From NCBI GenBank assembly GCA_040755615.1, contig JBFMAL010000011.1:4097-68096 (forward strand): 64,000 nucleotides of DNA, given 5' to 3'. Source of the DNA: DYEP01 sp040755615 (GTDB lineage: Bacteria; Bacillota; Sulfobacillia; DUSP01; DYEP01). Position numbers and translations under genes: made by a program. Below are positions 7,413 to 16,830 of this stretch, piece by piece. A model generated the notes under the pieces. The model was not told the DNA's origin. It searched no databases and saw only the letters and a list, made by a program, of their open reading frames with translations. Position 1 is the first letter of the stretch, and every line of letters begins with the position of its first letter.

Positions 7413-8621
7413 GTGCTCAGGAAAACCTCCGTTGCTCCGCCGGAGTGGACCCCACCGGCCAAAAACAAAGTCCGTCAATGCCTGGACATCTCGGTTATAC
7501 TGCCGCTGTTTGGCGGCGGCCCCGAGCCCCGAACTGTGGTCGCCGTTGAACCGGTTCGGCCAGCTTCGGTGAGAGGTCATTTACGGTATTGGTGGCGCGT
7601 TCTGTACGGCGTTAGTTTCCAATCTCCAGACAAGCTATTTGAACAGGAACGGGAACTCTGGGGCAGTGCGGAGACATTTGGACAGGTGGAGCTGAGTGTT
7701 CGGGTAACTGACCGGGGCACCGACACAACTTGCAGTCAATTGGCCGGTACGCCGCATCCCAGGACGGGCCCGGGTCTTGGGTATTTCTTGTTCCCGTTCG
7801 CGGCTGAAAAGGCGACGAACACTCCGGAAGCCGTCGGTAAAATGGGAATCAAGTTTTCTCTAACGTTGGAGTTTCCCACAGCCTACACCAGCGCGCTGGA
7901 AAACACATTGAAGGCGTGGTTGACATTCGGAGGCATCGGCGCACGAACCAGGCGTGGCTGTGGAGCGCTGTCAGGCCCACAACAATACCTCCCTCCGCAC
8001 GCCCCGCCTGACCTGGAGAAATGGCTTTCGAGCCTGTGCGCGCACGACCCGGTGCAATCGCCAGCGACCACGCTGCTCCACGGTTCAAGTCTCTTGCTGG
8101 GGCCCAAGTGCTCAAATGCCATGGAAGCATGGGAACAATTGGCCAGGTTCTGGGCAGCATTTCGGAAGGGTCATGTGGCGGGCGTGCCCTACCAACCGAT
8201 GTCTGGCGGGCATTGGTCGGATTACGGAACGCTAGCCACTCTCAGCAGTGCAAAGACGAAGCGCGTCCGGTTGAACAAGCCGTACCTCGGCCTGCCGATC
8301 ATTTATCAAGAAGTCAGGGGAGCACGATTCAAAGGGTCTCTCGAGCCCACCTGCTCCGGTCGCATGGCTTCACCGGTGATCCTCAAGCCCATAGTGTTAC
8401 AAGACAAGTCCGTCCGCCCTGCGCTACTGGTGCTCAGGGCTCCGGAACCAGAAGGCGTGAGATTGCGAGAAACGGGCGCTTACTACGACCTCGTGGCGAA
8501 CCTGGGCGATGAAGTGCTGAAGCGTCTTGGCGGCGTCGGACCACTCGGCGCGGTGATAGAAGCTGCAAAAAGGCATTTCGGCAAGGACTGCCTAGTCTTC
8601 ACAATCGGAGGGACGAAATGA
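7413..8621 (+). CDS. cmr1: Type III-B CRISPR RAMP protein Cmr1
   Basis: 402 residues, starting at GTG with GGGGAGG eight bases upstream. Family hallmarks: the N-terminal RAMP strand with VVAVEPVRPASVRGHLRYWW (target-capture R-x-x-L-R-x-W-x-R pattern), LFEQERELWGSA, and the glycine-rich loop FGGIGARTRRGCGAL. In Cmr complexes Cmr1 sits at the 3'-end side of the crRNA and helps capture target RNA. It is the first gene of a tight operon and overlaps cmr2 by four bases. No truncation is seen. Confidence 0.92.
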   Translation: MLRKTSVAPPEWTPPAKNKVRQCLDISVILPLFGGGPEPRTVVAVEPVRPASVRGHLRYWWRVLYGVSFQSPDKLFEQERELWGSAETFGQVELSVRVTDRGTDTTCSQLAGTPHPRTGPGLGYFLFPFAAEKATNTPEAVGKMGIKFSLTLEFPTAYTSALENTLKAWLTFGGIGARTRRGCGALSGPQQYLPPHAPPDLEKWLSSLCAHDPVQSPATTLLHGSSLLLGPKCSNAMEAWEQLARFWAAFRKGHVAGVPYQPMSGGHWSDYGTLATLSSAKTKRVRLNKPYLGLPIIYQEVRGARFKGSLEPTCSGRMASPVILKPIVLQDKSVRPALLVLRAPEPEGVRLRETGAYYDLVANLGDEVLKRLGGVGPLGAVIEAAKRHFGKDCLVFTIGGTK

Positions 8622-10228
8622 AGTACCTGATTTCTGTATCCATAGGGCCTGTACAGGGTTTCATTGCTGCTGCGCGCCGGACGGCTGATCTGGAAGCCGG
8701 CTCATCATTGTTATGCGAAGCTGCCAGCCTGGTATCTCGAACGCTCGACAATCTCGGAGGGCGTCTCATTTTTCCCCCTGACCCAGAGCACACTTCGTCG
8801 AATAAGATCCTGGCACAGATAGACACCGACCCGCGGTCAGTGGCAAGACAGTTGGATGAATCTCTGCACAAGTGGCTTGAAGGCGAGTGGTCTCGTCTCG
8901 AAAGGGGACTCACCCCCGCAATGCTCTCGCTTCTGGATAGAGATTTGGCCCGAAGCCAGATACAGCAATTTCTTGAATACTATGCGGCGTGGTATCCGCT
9001 TACAGACGACTATCAGGAAAGCCGACGAAACGTTGAAATGCTACTGGCAGGACGGAAAGCGCTGAGAGACTTCAAACCGCCGACGTCGACCGCCGGCCGC
9101 CCTAAAAGCTCGCTCGACCCGTCCCGTGACTGCGTGTTGAAGACCGGACGAGATCTCAAAGTTCCGGCCGCTTTTCAAGAAGCCCCTTTCTGGCTGAAAC
9201 CCAGGGAGACCCTCGACGCCCTTTCGCTACTGAAACGATTCAGAAACAGGCGCGGTGTTCCCTCGACAGCCGAAATGGCCGTACGAGCCATACTCCCCAG
9301 AATTGAAGCGGGAGACCCGCAAATCATACGAAATATCAAGAGTCTGGCCGAACGCTTTCCAAAGGTTATCGATCTTGGCGATTTGTTTTTCTGGGAACGT
9401 CTCGAGGAAGAATGCGCCGAGTCGCCGGACATACATGAGGTCAAAGACCTCGTCAAGAAGGCGCTGAAGGTCGCGGATTGCGAAGCAGTGCCTTCTTACT
9501 ACGCCGTTCTAAGAGGCGACGGAGACCACATCGGCCGCATCATCTCCGCTCAGACAAGCCTCGAGAGTCATCAGCATCTTTCCCGTGTACTGGCAGGGGC
9601 CGCCGACACTGCAAAACAGGTGGTCCTGAGTTTTAACGGTTTTCCCATTTATTCTCGAGGAGACGATATTTTTTGTCTACTGCCCGTCAACACTGCCATC
9701 GAATGCGCAAAGAGCATCAAAGAAACGTACGAGGCTCTGCTCGAGCCATTCGACCCCGGGGCCTCGATTTCAATGGGGCTGGCTATATGCCACTATCTCG
9801 AGCCACTGCAATCCTCCATCGACATGGCCGGAGAATGCCTGAACAAAGCCAAGGAATTGCGTGACTCAATATGTCTGGGCTACTACCCTCGCGGAGGCGG
9901 CGCAACAGAGCTGTGTCTCCGGTGGGAACGTGCGGGAGACATTCAGGAGTGGATAATGGCTTTCAGGCAAGGGTTAAGCCGGGGCATCCCCTATGAAATC
10001 AGCCGACTTGCGCTGGAATGGAAAGGGATTCAATCAGGCACCCATACAACACTTGCTGACCTTCTGCAAAGTGAGGTCGACCGCATTGTGCAGAAGAAGC
10101 GATCCACAGTGCGCCCCAAGGTTCCGGAATGGGTGAAGGATGGCAAGAGTCTTGAAACACTAGGCAATCTGGCAACGATGGCGCGCGCGATGAGTCAATT
10201 CCCAGAGGCGAGCGTGATCAACACATGA
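8618..10228 (+). CDS. cmr2: Type III-B Cas10 subunit Cmr2, HD-less, with RGDD in place of GGDD
   Basis: 536 residues, short for Cas10/Cmr2. It begins directly with the first palm-like domain (SIGPVQGFIAAARRTADLEA, GSSLLCEA), so no N-terminal HD nuclease domain is present. The second palm domain holds the D-x-D strand LRGDGDHIGRI (Asp301, Asp303) and the nucleotide-cyclase turn SRGDDIF (residues 346-352), where Arg347 replaces the first glycine of the usual GGDD while both metal-binding aspartates are kept. I see no Cys4 zinc knuckle. Expected role: large subunit that makes cyclic oligoadenylates from ATP when target RNA binds, activating the CARF-HEPN protein at 13839. DNA cleavage through HD is not expected. 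It overlaps cmr3 by four bases. Confidence 0.9.
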   Translation: MKYLISVSIGPVQGFIAAARRTADLEAGSSLLCEAASLVSRTLDNLGGRLIFPPDPEHTSSNKILAQIDTDPRSVARQLDESLHKWLEGEWSRLERGLTPAMLSLLDRDLARSQIQQFLEYYAAWYPLTDDYQESRRNVEMLLAGRKALRDFKPPTSTAGRPKSSLDPSRDCVLKTGRDLKVPAAFQEAPFWLKPRETLDALSLLKRFRNRRGVPSTAEMAVRAILPRIEAGDPQIIRNIKSLAERFPKVIDLGDLFFWERLEEECAESPDIHEVKDLVKKALKVADCEAVPSYYAVLRGDGDHIGRIISAQTSLESHQHLSRVLAGAADTAKQVVLSFNGFPIYSRGDDIFCLLPVNTAIECAKSIKETYEALLEPFDPGASISMGLAICHYLEPLQSSIDMAGECLNKAKELRDSICLGYYPRGGGATELCLRWERAGDIQEWIMAFRQGLSRGIPYEISRLALEWKGIQSGTHTTLADLLQSEVDRIVQKKRSTVRPKVPEWVKDGKSLETLGNLATMARAMSQFPEASVINT

Positions 10229-11382
10229 AAGAGGTTTACATCAAAATCATGGGCCGCGACCCTCTGCTGTTTGGCGACGGACGGCCGTTCGCCAACGAAC
10301 TGGGAGCTCTTGCAGCGCGCACCCTCCGCGAGCCGATGCCGGAAACCATAGCGGGTTTCGTCAGAACAGTAACCGGTTCCCTGAAGGGTTGGAAGTGGAA
10401 TGAACAGAACGCGATCAGGGCGCGGTCCATTTCCGTTCACAGCCCGATTATACTGCGAAACGGCAGGCCTATGTTTCGCGCACCTTCGGACGCCCTGATT
10501 ACACGACGGAGGCACGAAGAACCGCCAGGTGTTTTCGCCCTGCGCCCTTTCAAGCCGCACGCCGATGCGGGCATTTACCTCGATACCCCTCTAGATCCAC
10601 TGCTCATTCCCGACCAGGCGAAACCCGAGGTTGGGTACAACTGGTGGCCGATGGAGACTTTTTCGGCCTGGCTTGCCAGTCCGGACGGAAGGCATGTCAG
10701 TGTCCCTGACCGGGAGCCGGGTATGCCGATAGAACGCCGGGCACATGTTGCAATTGACGACCAAAAGGGCTCCAGCCTCGAAAAGCACTTGTATACGACG
10801 GAGGGAATCGTCTTCACGGGCCGCACTAAGCGGCAAGGCGGCTCCAGCAGTCATTCAGATGAAGCCACCGAATATCTGGAATGGTCGATCCTTGCAAAAG
10901 TGAGCGGAGACGACTCGACCGAACTATCTGGCGTAGCGCCCCTTGGCGGGGAAGGAAGGCTTGCCAGCATAGCAACGGTTGGAGAAGAGTTCTGGCCTAA
11001 ACCCAGTCCAGAACTGGTCAAAACCATCGGGAGGGCTGATAGGGTGAGGATGATACTGGTTACTCCGGCGCATTTCAATGGCGGATGGAAACCGGAGTGG
11101 CTCGACGATGACCTCCAGGGAACTCCGCCGTCGGTACAAGGGCTGAAGCTCCGGCTGGTTTCGGCAGCAGTGGGCAGACGGATGACGACAAGCGGATGGG
11201 ACCTGTTTCACGACCGCCCAAAGCTTGTGCGCTGGCTGGTAGGCTCCGGGTCCGTGTACTTCTTCGAGGTGGTTCAGGGCAGCGCAGCCGTACTCACAGG
11301 AGATGCTTGGCTGAAGCCCGTCAGCGATGAAGAACAGAGTCGAAGGGACGGATACGGTCTGGCTGTTTGGGGCGTGTGGTGA
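10225..11382 (+). CDS. cmr3: Type III-B CRISPR RAMP protein Cmr3
   Basis: 385 residues. Typical Cmr3 features: the N-terminal MGRDPLLFGDGRPF segment, which grips the crRNA 5' tag side, SISVHSPIILRNGRPMFRAP, and the C-terminal Gly-rich RAMP part (LKLRLVSAAVGRRMTTSGWD, PKLVRWLVGSGSVYFFEV). Cmr3 pairs with Cmr2 to form the base of the effector and binds the repeat-derived 5' handle. The ATG overlaps the cmr2 stop, indicating translational coupling, and the stop overlaps an upstream in-frame extension of cmr4. Confidence 0.9.
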   Translation: MKEVYIKIMGRDPLLFGDGRPFANELGALAARTLREPMPETIAGFVRTVTGSLKGWKWNEQNAIRARSISVHSPIILRNGRPMFRAPSDALITRRRHEEPPGVFALRPFKPHADAGIYLDTPLDPLLIPDQAKPEVGYNWWPMETFSAWLASPDGRHVSVPDREPGMPIERRAHVAIDDQKGSSLEKHLYTTEGIVFTGRTKRQGGSSSHSDEATEYLEWSILAKVSGDDSTELSGVAPLGGEGRLASIATVGEEFWPKPSPELVKTIGRADRVRMILVTPAHFNGGWKPEWLDDDLQGTPPSVQGLKLRLVSAAVGRRMTTSGWDLFHDRPKLVRWLVGSGSVYFFEVVQGSAAVLTGDAWLKPVSDEEQSRRDGYGLAVWGVW

Positions 11383-11417
11383 ACCAAAACGGTAATCGGG
11401 GAGGGAGAGCAGATAGT

Positions 11418-12287
11418 ATGAACGTCTCCATAGCAAGGGCTACATTTTTGCACGCCATAACGCCTGTGCACGCCGGCACAGGACAGGTTGCTTCGGTCGT
11501 GGACCTTCCGACGGCGAGGGAGCGGGCAACCGGCTGGCCTTTCATTCCCGGAAGTAGTTTGAGGGGGGTTCTACGTGACGAAGCAAGGCAGTTGAGGAGC
11601 GCCGATTGGGTGCGCAATGTGTTCGGACCCGAACCCGACGAGAAAGTAGATTTCTCAGGTAGAATCCACATCAGCGATCAGCTGATTCTGTTTTTCCCCG
11701 CAAGGAGCTTCTTCGGTACGTTCGCGTTCATTACTTGTCCCCTGGCGCTCACCAGGATGATCCGCGACTTCTCAGCCATCGGGGTCAAGCCCCCTTTCAG
11801 AGGGCCTGTACCGGTACCGGGCGAAAGCCAAGCGCATGTCCTGCCAGACACGGCTCTCACCAGAGCCAACAAAGCGTATCTGGAAGACTTAGACCTCAAT
11901 GCTACTCCAGACGCCCAAGCAAAATCCATTGCCGACGGATTGGCCCAAGTCCTCTTTCCACAGGATAGTGACATCTTTCTGAAGCGGTTCGCACTCGTCT
12001 CCGATGCGGTGTTCGACTTCCTATGCGAAACGGCAACGGACATCTCGGCCCGGATCAGGTTAAACGACGACACTAAGACGGTCGAGCATGGTGCGCTCTG
12101 GTATGAGGAATCCGTACCGGCGGAAGCGGTTTTTTATGGGTTTGCTATCAATGCAAAGTACGGACATACGGAAGATTCCAACGTGCTTCAGTTCTTCGAC
12201 CAAATAGATGGAAGGACGATTCAAATCGGCGGTTCGGCAGGCGTAGGACGCGGTCTTGTCCGTTTGATAGTAGGTGGAAAGCCATGA
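11418..12287 (+). CDS. cmr4: Type III-B CRISPR RAMP protein Cmr4 (backbone nuclease)
   Basis: 289 residues from the ATG at 11418, which has a purine-rich GGGGAGGGAGA site; an upstream in-frame GTG at 11367 would overlap cmr3 and is less likely. Motifs: LHAITPVHAGTG, the loop VVDLPTARERATG with Asp29, the residue expected to cut target RNA at 6-nt intervals, then PFIPGSSLRGVLRDEAR and the terminal glycine-rich GGSAGVGRGLV. Cmr4 is the repeated helical backbone subunit. The catalytic Asp is present, so target RNA slicing should be intact. Confidence 0.92.
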   Translation: MNVSIARATFLHAITPVHAGTGQVASVVDLPTARERATGWPFIPGSSLRGVLRDEARQLRSADWVRNVFGPEPDEKVDFSGRIHISDQLILFFPARSFFGTFAFITCPLALTRMIRDFSAIGVKPPFRGPVPVPGESQAHVLPDTALTRANKAYLEDLDLNATPDAQAKSIADGLAQVLFPQDSDIFLKRFALVSDAVFDFLCETATDISARIRLNDDTKTVEHGALWYEESVPAEAVFYGFAINAKYGHTEDSNVLQFFDQIDGRTIQIGGSAGVGRGLVRLIVGGKP

Positions 12288-12673
12288 GTACGCGTTCTCA
12301 GCAACTCATGCTTTTGGCTGAGAAGTTGGTGAGCCAGGTGCAAAAAGAAGAGAAGGCTCTCATCGACGCCTATGGAAGATTGTGCTTTACGTTCCCGGTG
12401 CTCGTACAACAAAGCGGGCTGTGTCAGGCGATAGCGTTCTCTCTGGACAAAGCCAGGTCGGATGAAGAACGTGAATCGCACAGAGCTCAAGCCCACAGGT
12501 TGCTTCTCGATCACGTGGCCGTGGTGCTTAATACAGCGCCGGGCGACCTCGGCAGGGCGGTGGCGGAAATGGATCTCGGTGAGTACATGTTGAGCACAAG
12601 GATCGTGCTGGATGCGTGGGTTTACTTCAGGCGTTTTGCAGTCTCCATCCTGAAGGTGAAATCCGCCGGTTGA
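12284..12673 (+). CDS. cmr5: Type III-B small subunit Cmr5
   Basis: 129 residues, all-helical composition, with the family opening STRSQQLMLLAEKLVSQV and mid segment YGRLCFTFPVLVQQSGLCQA. Cmr5 forms the minor filament of the Cmr complex beside the Cmr4 backbone and has no known catalytic role. Its ATG overlaps the cmr4 stop by four bases. Confidence 0.88.
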   Translation: MSTRSQQLMLLAEKLVSQVQKEEKALIDAYGRLCFTFPVLVQQSGLCQAIAFSLDKARSDEERESHRAQAHRLLLDHVAVVLNTAPGDLGRAVAEMDLGEYMLSTRIVLDAWVYFRRFAVSILKVKSAG

Positions 12674-12690
12674 CAAGGGGGGGTTTGAGG

Positions 12691-13767
12691 GTGGAACGCT
12701 TGGCATGCCGAAAAGCTATCAGTGTGGTTTGGCAGTCGAAGGATATAAAAGTGGATAACCCGGGGCTGGCGCTGGCCAGGTATCTTACGAGGCACGCCGG
12801 CCAACAGGAGAAGCGTCAAGGGCACAGGCCCGAGGTAGCATTGATTCGGGACGTGGTTGGTTCCATCGTCAATGAAGCGTACCGGGCAGCGTTCGGCAGA
12901 TGGTGCCGCACTGTCCCCAGCGAGGGGTTTTATGTTCTCCGGTTTATGGGGACAGCCACCAGCCCCTTGGCCATCGGCCTGGGAAATGAAAGCCCCCTTG
13001 AAGTCGGTCTGAAGCTGAACCATACATACGGCGTTCCGGTGATCCCGGGGAGCGCCTTGAAAGGCCTTTGCAGGAGAACCGCTCGCTTGCTCCTGGACAA
13101 TGGTACTCTGACCAAGGAACAGTTCGATGTGATCTTTGGGAAAGTGGAAGAAAAGAACGACTCCCAAATAGCGCGTGAGAAGTCTGCAGCCTCGTACATA
13201 GTGTTTTGGGATGCGTGGTTCGATCCCGACTCTGCTGGGGGACGCCCCTTTTGGCAGGACGTGGTGACCGTACACCACCCAGAGTATTACAGGACCGAAG
13301 GCAAAAAGTGGCCGACGGACTTCGATGATCCCAATCCGGTGCCGTTCGTGATCGTTCGCCCGGGCTCTCGGTTTCTATTCACCATATCGGCCCCTGACGC
13401 AACGTGGGCGAGTTTCGTCGCAAGCCTGATGAAATGGGGCTTGCTAGAGCTCGGCATCGGTGGTAAGACTAACGCGGGTTACGGAAGGTTCGACAACAAG
13501 TGGCATGAGTTTGCAACCGCAACTGAGACCGAACAGGTCCTATACGGCTGCAAAGTTGAACGCAAGGTTGTGAGAGGAGCTTTGCTTGTCACCATATCCA
13601 CCGGCGATGAGGAGATTCGTGTGAACCAACGCGAATGGCAGCCTCTGGAAGACAGCCTGCCGTCGGGTAAGAAGGATCAGCTCCGCAAAAAGGGGGTCAT
13701 GCATGCCGATGTAGTAATTAAGCGGGACAAGTCCGGCGTGCACGTGTTGTCTGTAACACCACTCTGA
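12691..13767 (+). CDS. cmr6: Type III-B CRISPR RAMP protein Cmr6
   Basis: 358 residues from the GTG at 12691, chosen because AAGGGGGGG lies about eight bases upstream; an in-frame start at 12616 would run 60 bases into cmr5. RAMP signatures: SPLAIGLGNESPLEVGLKLN, the loop GVPVIPGSALKGLCRRTARL, and the C-terminal GLLELGIGGKTNAGYGRF. Cmr6 caps the Cmr4 filament with Cmr1. About 70 bases separate it from the CARF gene, enough for a separate ribosome site but with no terminator, so the CARF gene probably shares the transcript. Confidence 0.9.
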   Translation: MERLACRKAISVVWQSKDIKVDNPGLALARYLTRHAGQQEKRQGHRPEVALIRDVVGSIVNEAYRAAFGRWCRTVPSEGFYVLRFMGTATSPLAIGLGNESPLEVGLKLNHTYGVPVIPGSALKGLCRRTARLLLDNGTLTKEQFDVIFGKVEEKNDSQIAREKSAASYIVFWDAWFDPDSAGGRPFWQDVVTVHHPEYYRTEGKKWPTDFDDPNPVPFVIVRPGSRFLFTISAPDATWASFVASLMKWGLLELGIGGKTNAGYGRFDNKWHEFATATETEQVLYGCKVERKVVRGALLVTISTGDEEIRVNQREWQPLEDSLPSGKKDQLRKKGVMHADVVIKRDKSGVHVLSVTPL

Positions 13768-13838
13768 GATGCGACCCGTATCACGGTGCGCATCGACCAT
13801 AAGACCGTTCACCGGTATTGTTGCCTGGGGGGGTTCTC

Positions 13839-15074
13839 ATGGCCAAAATGCTAATTTGCACGGTAGGGGGTTCTCCGGAACCCATCTGCAAGTCCATCTT
13901 GACACTTGAACCGCAGAGGGTGTATTTCGTTTGTTCCAGCCAAACCCAACACCAGGTCGAAGCCGAGATCCTGCCTCGCTTGGCCGCACAAGGTATACAA
14001 ATGGACTGCGGAAGGTACGAACGGGTCATCGTATCGGACAGCCAGAATTTTGAAGCCTGTGTGGAATCCATAAAAAGCCACCTTACTCTGCCTGTAAAGC
14101 GGTGGCTTGGGACCCCGGAGAATCGGCTGTACATAGATTTTACCGGTGGCACAAAGTGTATGACGGCGGCCTTGACGCTGGTCAGCCATAGGTGGAAATG
14201 CAATTATGTGTATGTGGGCGGGCAGGCCCGTACAAAGGACGGCCTCGGTATCGTTATACCCGGCACCGAGGAAGTACTGCTTGTGAGCAACCCCATGGAT
14301 TCCATGGGTTACCAGGTATACGAAGACATAGCCGCCCTTTTTAACTCGATGAACTATGCCGCGGCTGCGGAGATCGCAGATCGCGCCCGCAGTGCATCCA
14401 ACGACCCCAGGGTAAAAGAGGCCCTCACCATCTTACACCTGCTGTCCACCGCCTATCTTGCCTGGGATAAGTTCGAACACAGGAGTGCACTGCATAACCT
14501 GCAAAAAGTCCTGAAGCGGCCACTCTCCCTGGAAGGTCTACTTGGGTACGAAGATGCAGCCAATGTCCTTCAAAAAGTACGCTCTCATGAGGAATTCCTT
14601 CAGGCGTTGCTGCAAGACGAAACCAATCGGATGAAGATCGTCGACCTGTTAGCCAACGCGCGGCGAAAGCAAACGGAACTAAGATACGACGACGCAGTCG
14701 CTCGCTACTACAGGGCGATAGAAGCGGCTGCTCAGATAGAGCTGAATCAACGCTACGGTATATCTACCGGCAACTTGGACTTAGCGAAGCTACCCACCGA
14801 ACTTAAGAGCCGTTATTCAGGCAAGACTATGATCGGTCTCCAATCTGCTTATAGTCTCCTGTTTGAGTTGGGGAACGAACTTGGAAAGAGATTCTTCGAA
14901 ATGGGGTTAGATGGAGAACATTCACCGCTCTCCACCAGGAACTGCTCCATCCTCGCCCACGGTTTTGACCCAGTAGGAGAAGAAGTGTGCGAAAGATTGA
15001 GCAGCTTCGCCTTCACGATATGCGGGGTGAGCCCGGATCAGCTGCCTGAGTTTCCCGTAATGTGTCTGGGTTAG
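13839..15074 (+). CDS. CARF-HEPN ribonuclease of the TIGR02710/Csm6-like type
   Basis: 411 residues from the ATG at 13839, placed by a run of eight G five bases upstream; a TTG at 13818 is the alternative. Residues 1-140 form a CARF Rossmann domain: MLICTVGGSPEPICKSIL and the ligand-loop motif DFTGGTKCMTA (100-110). The middle is helical with TPR-like pairs. The C-terminal HEPN region carries STRNCSILAHGF, with Arg367 and His374 forming the R-x(6)-H catalytic pair of the metal-independent RNase. Expected role: cyclic-oligoadenylate-activated RNA degradation downstream of Cmr2. It is the last gene of the CRISPR operon and appears intact. Confidence 0.85.
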   Translation: MAKMLICTVGGSPEPICKSILTLEPQRVYFVCSSQTQHQVEAEILPRLAAQGIQMDCGRYERVIVSDSQNFEACVESIKSHLTLPVKRWLGTPENRLYIDFTGGTKCMTAALTLVSHRWKCNYVYVGGQARTKDGLGIVIPGTEEVLLVSNPMDSMGYQVYEDIAALFNSMNYAAAAEIADRARSASNDPRVKEALTILHLLSTAYLAWDKFEHRSALHNLQKVLKRPLSLEGLLGYEDAANVLQKVRSHEEFLQALLQDETNRMKIVDLLANARRKQTELRYDDAVARYYRAIEAAAQIELNQRYGISTGNLDLAKLPTELKSRYSGKTMIGLQSAYSLLFELGNELGKRFFEMGLDGEHSPLSTRNCSILAHGFDPVGEEVCERLSSFAFTICGVSPDQLPEFPVMCLG

Positions 15075-15147
15075 ATGGGGGAACAGGATGGCTGTACTGA
15101 TACTGAAAAACCCGGCAGTGTGGTGTGCTAAACGGGCAAATCACAGC

Positions 15148-15168
15148 AGTAATTCAAAATGCATTACT
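15148..15168 (+). repeat. Left-end hairpin of the IS605-family element
   Basis: Imperfectly conserved subterminal palindrome AGTAAT-N9-ATTACT, 33 bases before the tnpA start; Y1 transposases recognise such hairpins on single-stranded DNA. The assignment rests on position and is tentative. Confidence 0.45.
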
Positions 15169-15200
15169 TAAACCTGGTACGATACAGCTATGGAATACAA

Positions 15201-15585
15201 ATGACACAAACATACGTCCGTATCACTTGTTAACTACCACTTCATATGGTGCCCGCGTTATAGGCGTAAGGTGTTAGTCGGCCCCGTCGAAACCAGGCTT
15301 AGAGAACTGATTAAGCAGGTAGCCAAAAAACTGGAGTTGGAAATTCTGGCCCTGTAGATCATGCCTGACCACCTACACCTGTTCGTTAATGCGCCCCCTA
15401 CACTGGCACCGCATGAGATAGTAGCGCGGTTCAAGGGTACATCCTCGCACCATCTCCGTCGGGAGTTTGACTATATCGCACGGATGCCATCCATGTGGAC
15501 GCGGAGCTATTTCGTTTCCGCCGCCGGAAATGTTTCCTCCGACACCATTCGCAAATACATCGAAATGCAGAAGAAAAGGGGCTGA
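15201..15585 (+). pseudogene. tnpA: IS200/IS605 Y1 transposase TnpA, broken
   Basis: From the ATG at 15201 the frame reads MTQTYVR, then must shift to continue as VSLVNYHFIWCPRYRRKVLV; that second frame is open to ELEILAL, hits an in-frame TAG (15356-15358) and continues IMPDHLHLFVNAPP...FKGTSSHHLRREF...WTRSYFVSAAGNVSSDTIRK, YIEMQKKRG and stop. The His-hydrophobic-His metal motif (HLH) is present. The expected catalytic Tyr region (SYFVSAAG...) is also readable. One frameshift plus one nonsense codon make it a pseudogene; the total of about 125 codons matches the usual TnpA length. Confidence 0.8.
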
Positions 15586-15590
15586 GTAAA

Positions 15591-16749
15591 CTGGCACGCA
15601 AAAAGAAGTCCAGCAGCAATGTGCCGATGCAGACCCTCACGGCCAGAGTAAAAGTAGTCAACCTTTCTGACCGGGATGCCTTGCTCTTGGGGCTTTTAGG
15701 TTTTTCCGCTACAAAGCTGTGGAATGTGGCCAACCACCACCGGCGCACCGCCTGGGACGAAACCGGCAAGATACCCAGCTTTGCGGAGCAGTGCAGAGAA
15801 CTGAAAAATGACCGCTGGTACAAACTCCTGAAGTCCTGGGCGAGCATCCTTGTACTCCCACCGGAAGAACGGCGATAAAAAGGCCCGCCCGCCGGGGTTC
15901 ATGAAGAAAGATACGCTCAGCCCGGTAACTTTTAAGCAGAAAGCTTTTAAGATGCTGCCGGATAACTGGGCGAAGCTGAAACTGCCCAGGACCTACGACC
16001 GGCGGGAAATCGTGCTGAAATACCGGCTCCCGTCGGATACCGTTCTAGGGAAAGTCCAACAGGTCAAGCTGGTGTACGAACACCAGACCGGCGACTGGTA
16101 TTTGCACGTCACCCTAATCACCGACGGTTTTTCTTTCACCGTGCCGGGCGGGGAATTTTTAGCTATTGACCGGTATTTTCAGAAGGAGAAGCCCAAATGC
16201 ACCAAGTCCACCAGCAAAAAATACGTCGAGCTTACTGTCAAGTGGGGTAGGCAGCGGAACCACTACCTGCACGTGCTGACTAAATGGCTGATCAACTTGG
16301 CCATTGCTCACAACGTCTCCACCATTGCAGTCGGCGAATTAAAAGGTATTCGCGCAGACAAGGACTGGGGAGATGCGAGCAACCAGAAGCTCCATGCCTG
16401 GCCGTTTAGTAAGATAGTCAACCTGCTCACCTACAAGGCGGCGCTGGCCGGTATCCGGGTGGTAAAGGTTTCTGAAAGGAGCACCAGCACCACCTGTCCA
16501 GTGTGCGGCAAGAGGGTCAAAATAGCCCGCGTAGAAAGAGGGCTGTTTTTGCACTGCAAGATGGCTTTCAACGCTGATATGGTGGGTGCATACAACATCT
16601 TGCAAAGGTATCTCCGTGAGACCAGTCTGGCTCTGCCGGGATGGCCGGGAGTAGTGGGCGCACTGGCACGCCCTGCGGTCAACCTCTTCGTGTGGAGAAA
16701 AACCACACCACTAGGCCGTGAACAGGGGACGTTCAGGCAGGCCGCTTAG
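15591..16749 (+). pseudogene. tnpB: TnpB RNA-guided nuclease relic with several deletions
   Basis: The N-terminal part (LARKKKSSSNVPMQTLTARV...FSATKLWNVANHHRR) starts at a non-standard CTG and runs to a stop at 15878; the main part continues in another frame from about 15850 (YSHRKNGDKKARPPGF onward). In the RuvC-I strand AID is followed immediately by RYFQKEKPK, so the usual D-L-G and about 20-30 following residues are missing. The RuvC-II glutamate (VGELKGI) and the first zinc pair (CPVCG) remain, but the second zinc pair is reduced to a single Cys (FLHCKMAFNAD). The nuclease is therefore very likely dead. Confidence 0.8.
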
Positions 16750-16786
16750 GTCTGCTTGGGTATCCGCGAAGTATAAAACCGCTTGC

Positions 16787-16830
16787 ACCACGGCTCCGTG
16801 GAACCCCACGGACTTCAGCCGTGGGAGGAT
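16787..16830 (+). repeat. Right-end hairpins of the IS605-family element
   Basis: Two adjacent palindromes: CACGG-CT-CCGTG (16789-16800) and CCCACGG-N7-CCGTGGG (16805-16825), followed by AGGATGTCA. In this family the right end overlaps the 3' part of the guide RNA (omega RNA) template made with TnpB, so an RNA scaffold may still be transcribed here. The exact end is not defined. Confidence 0.6.
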
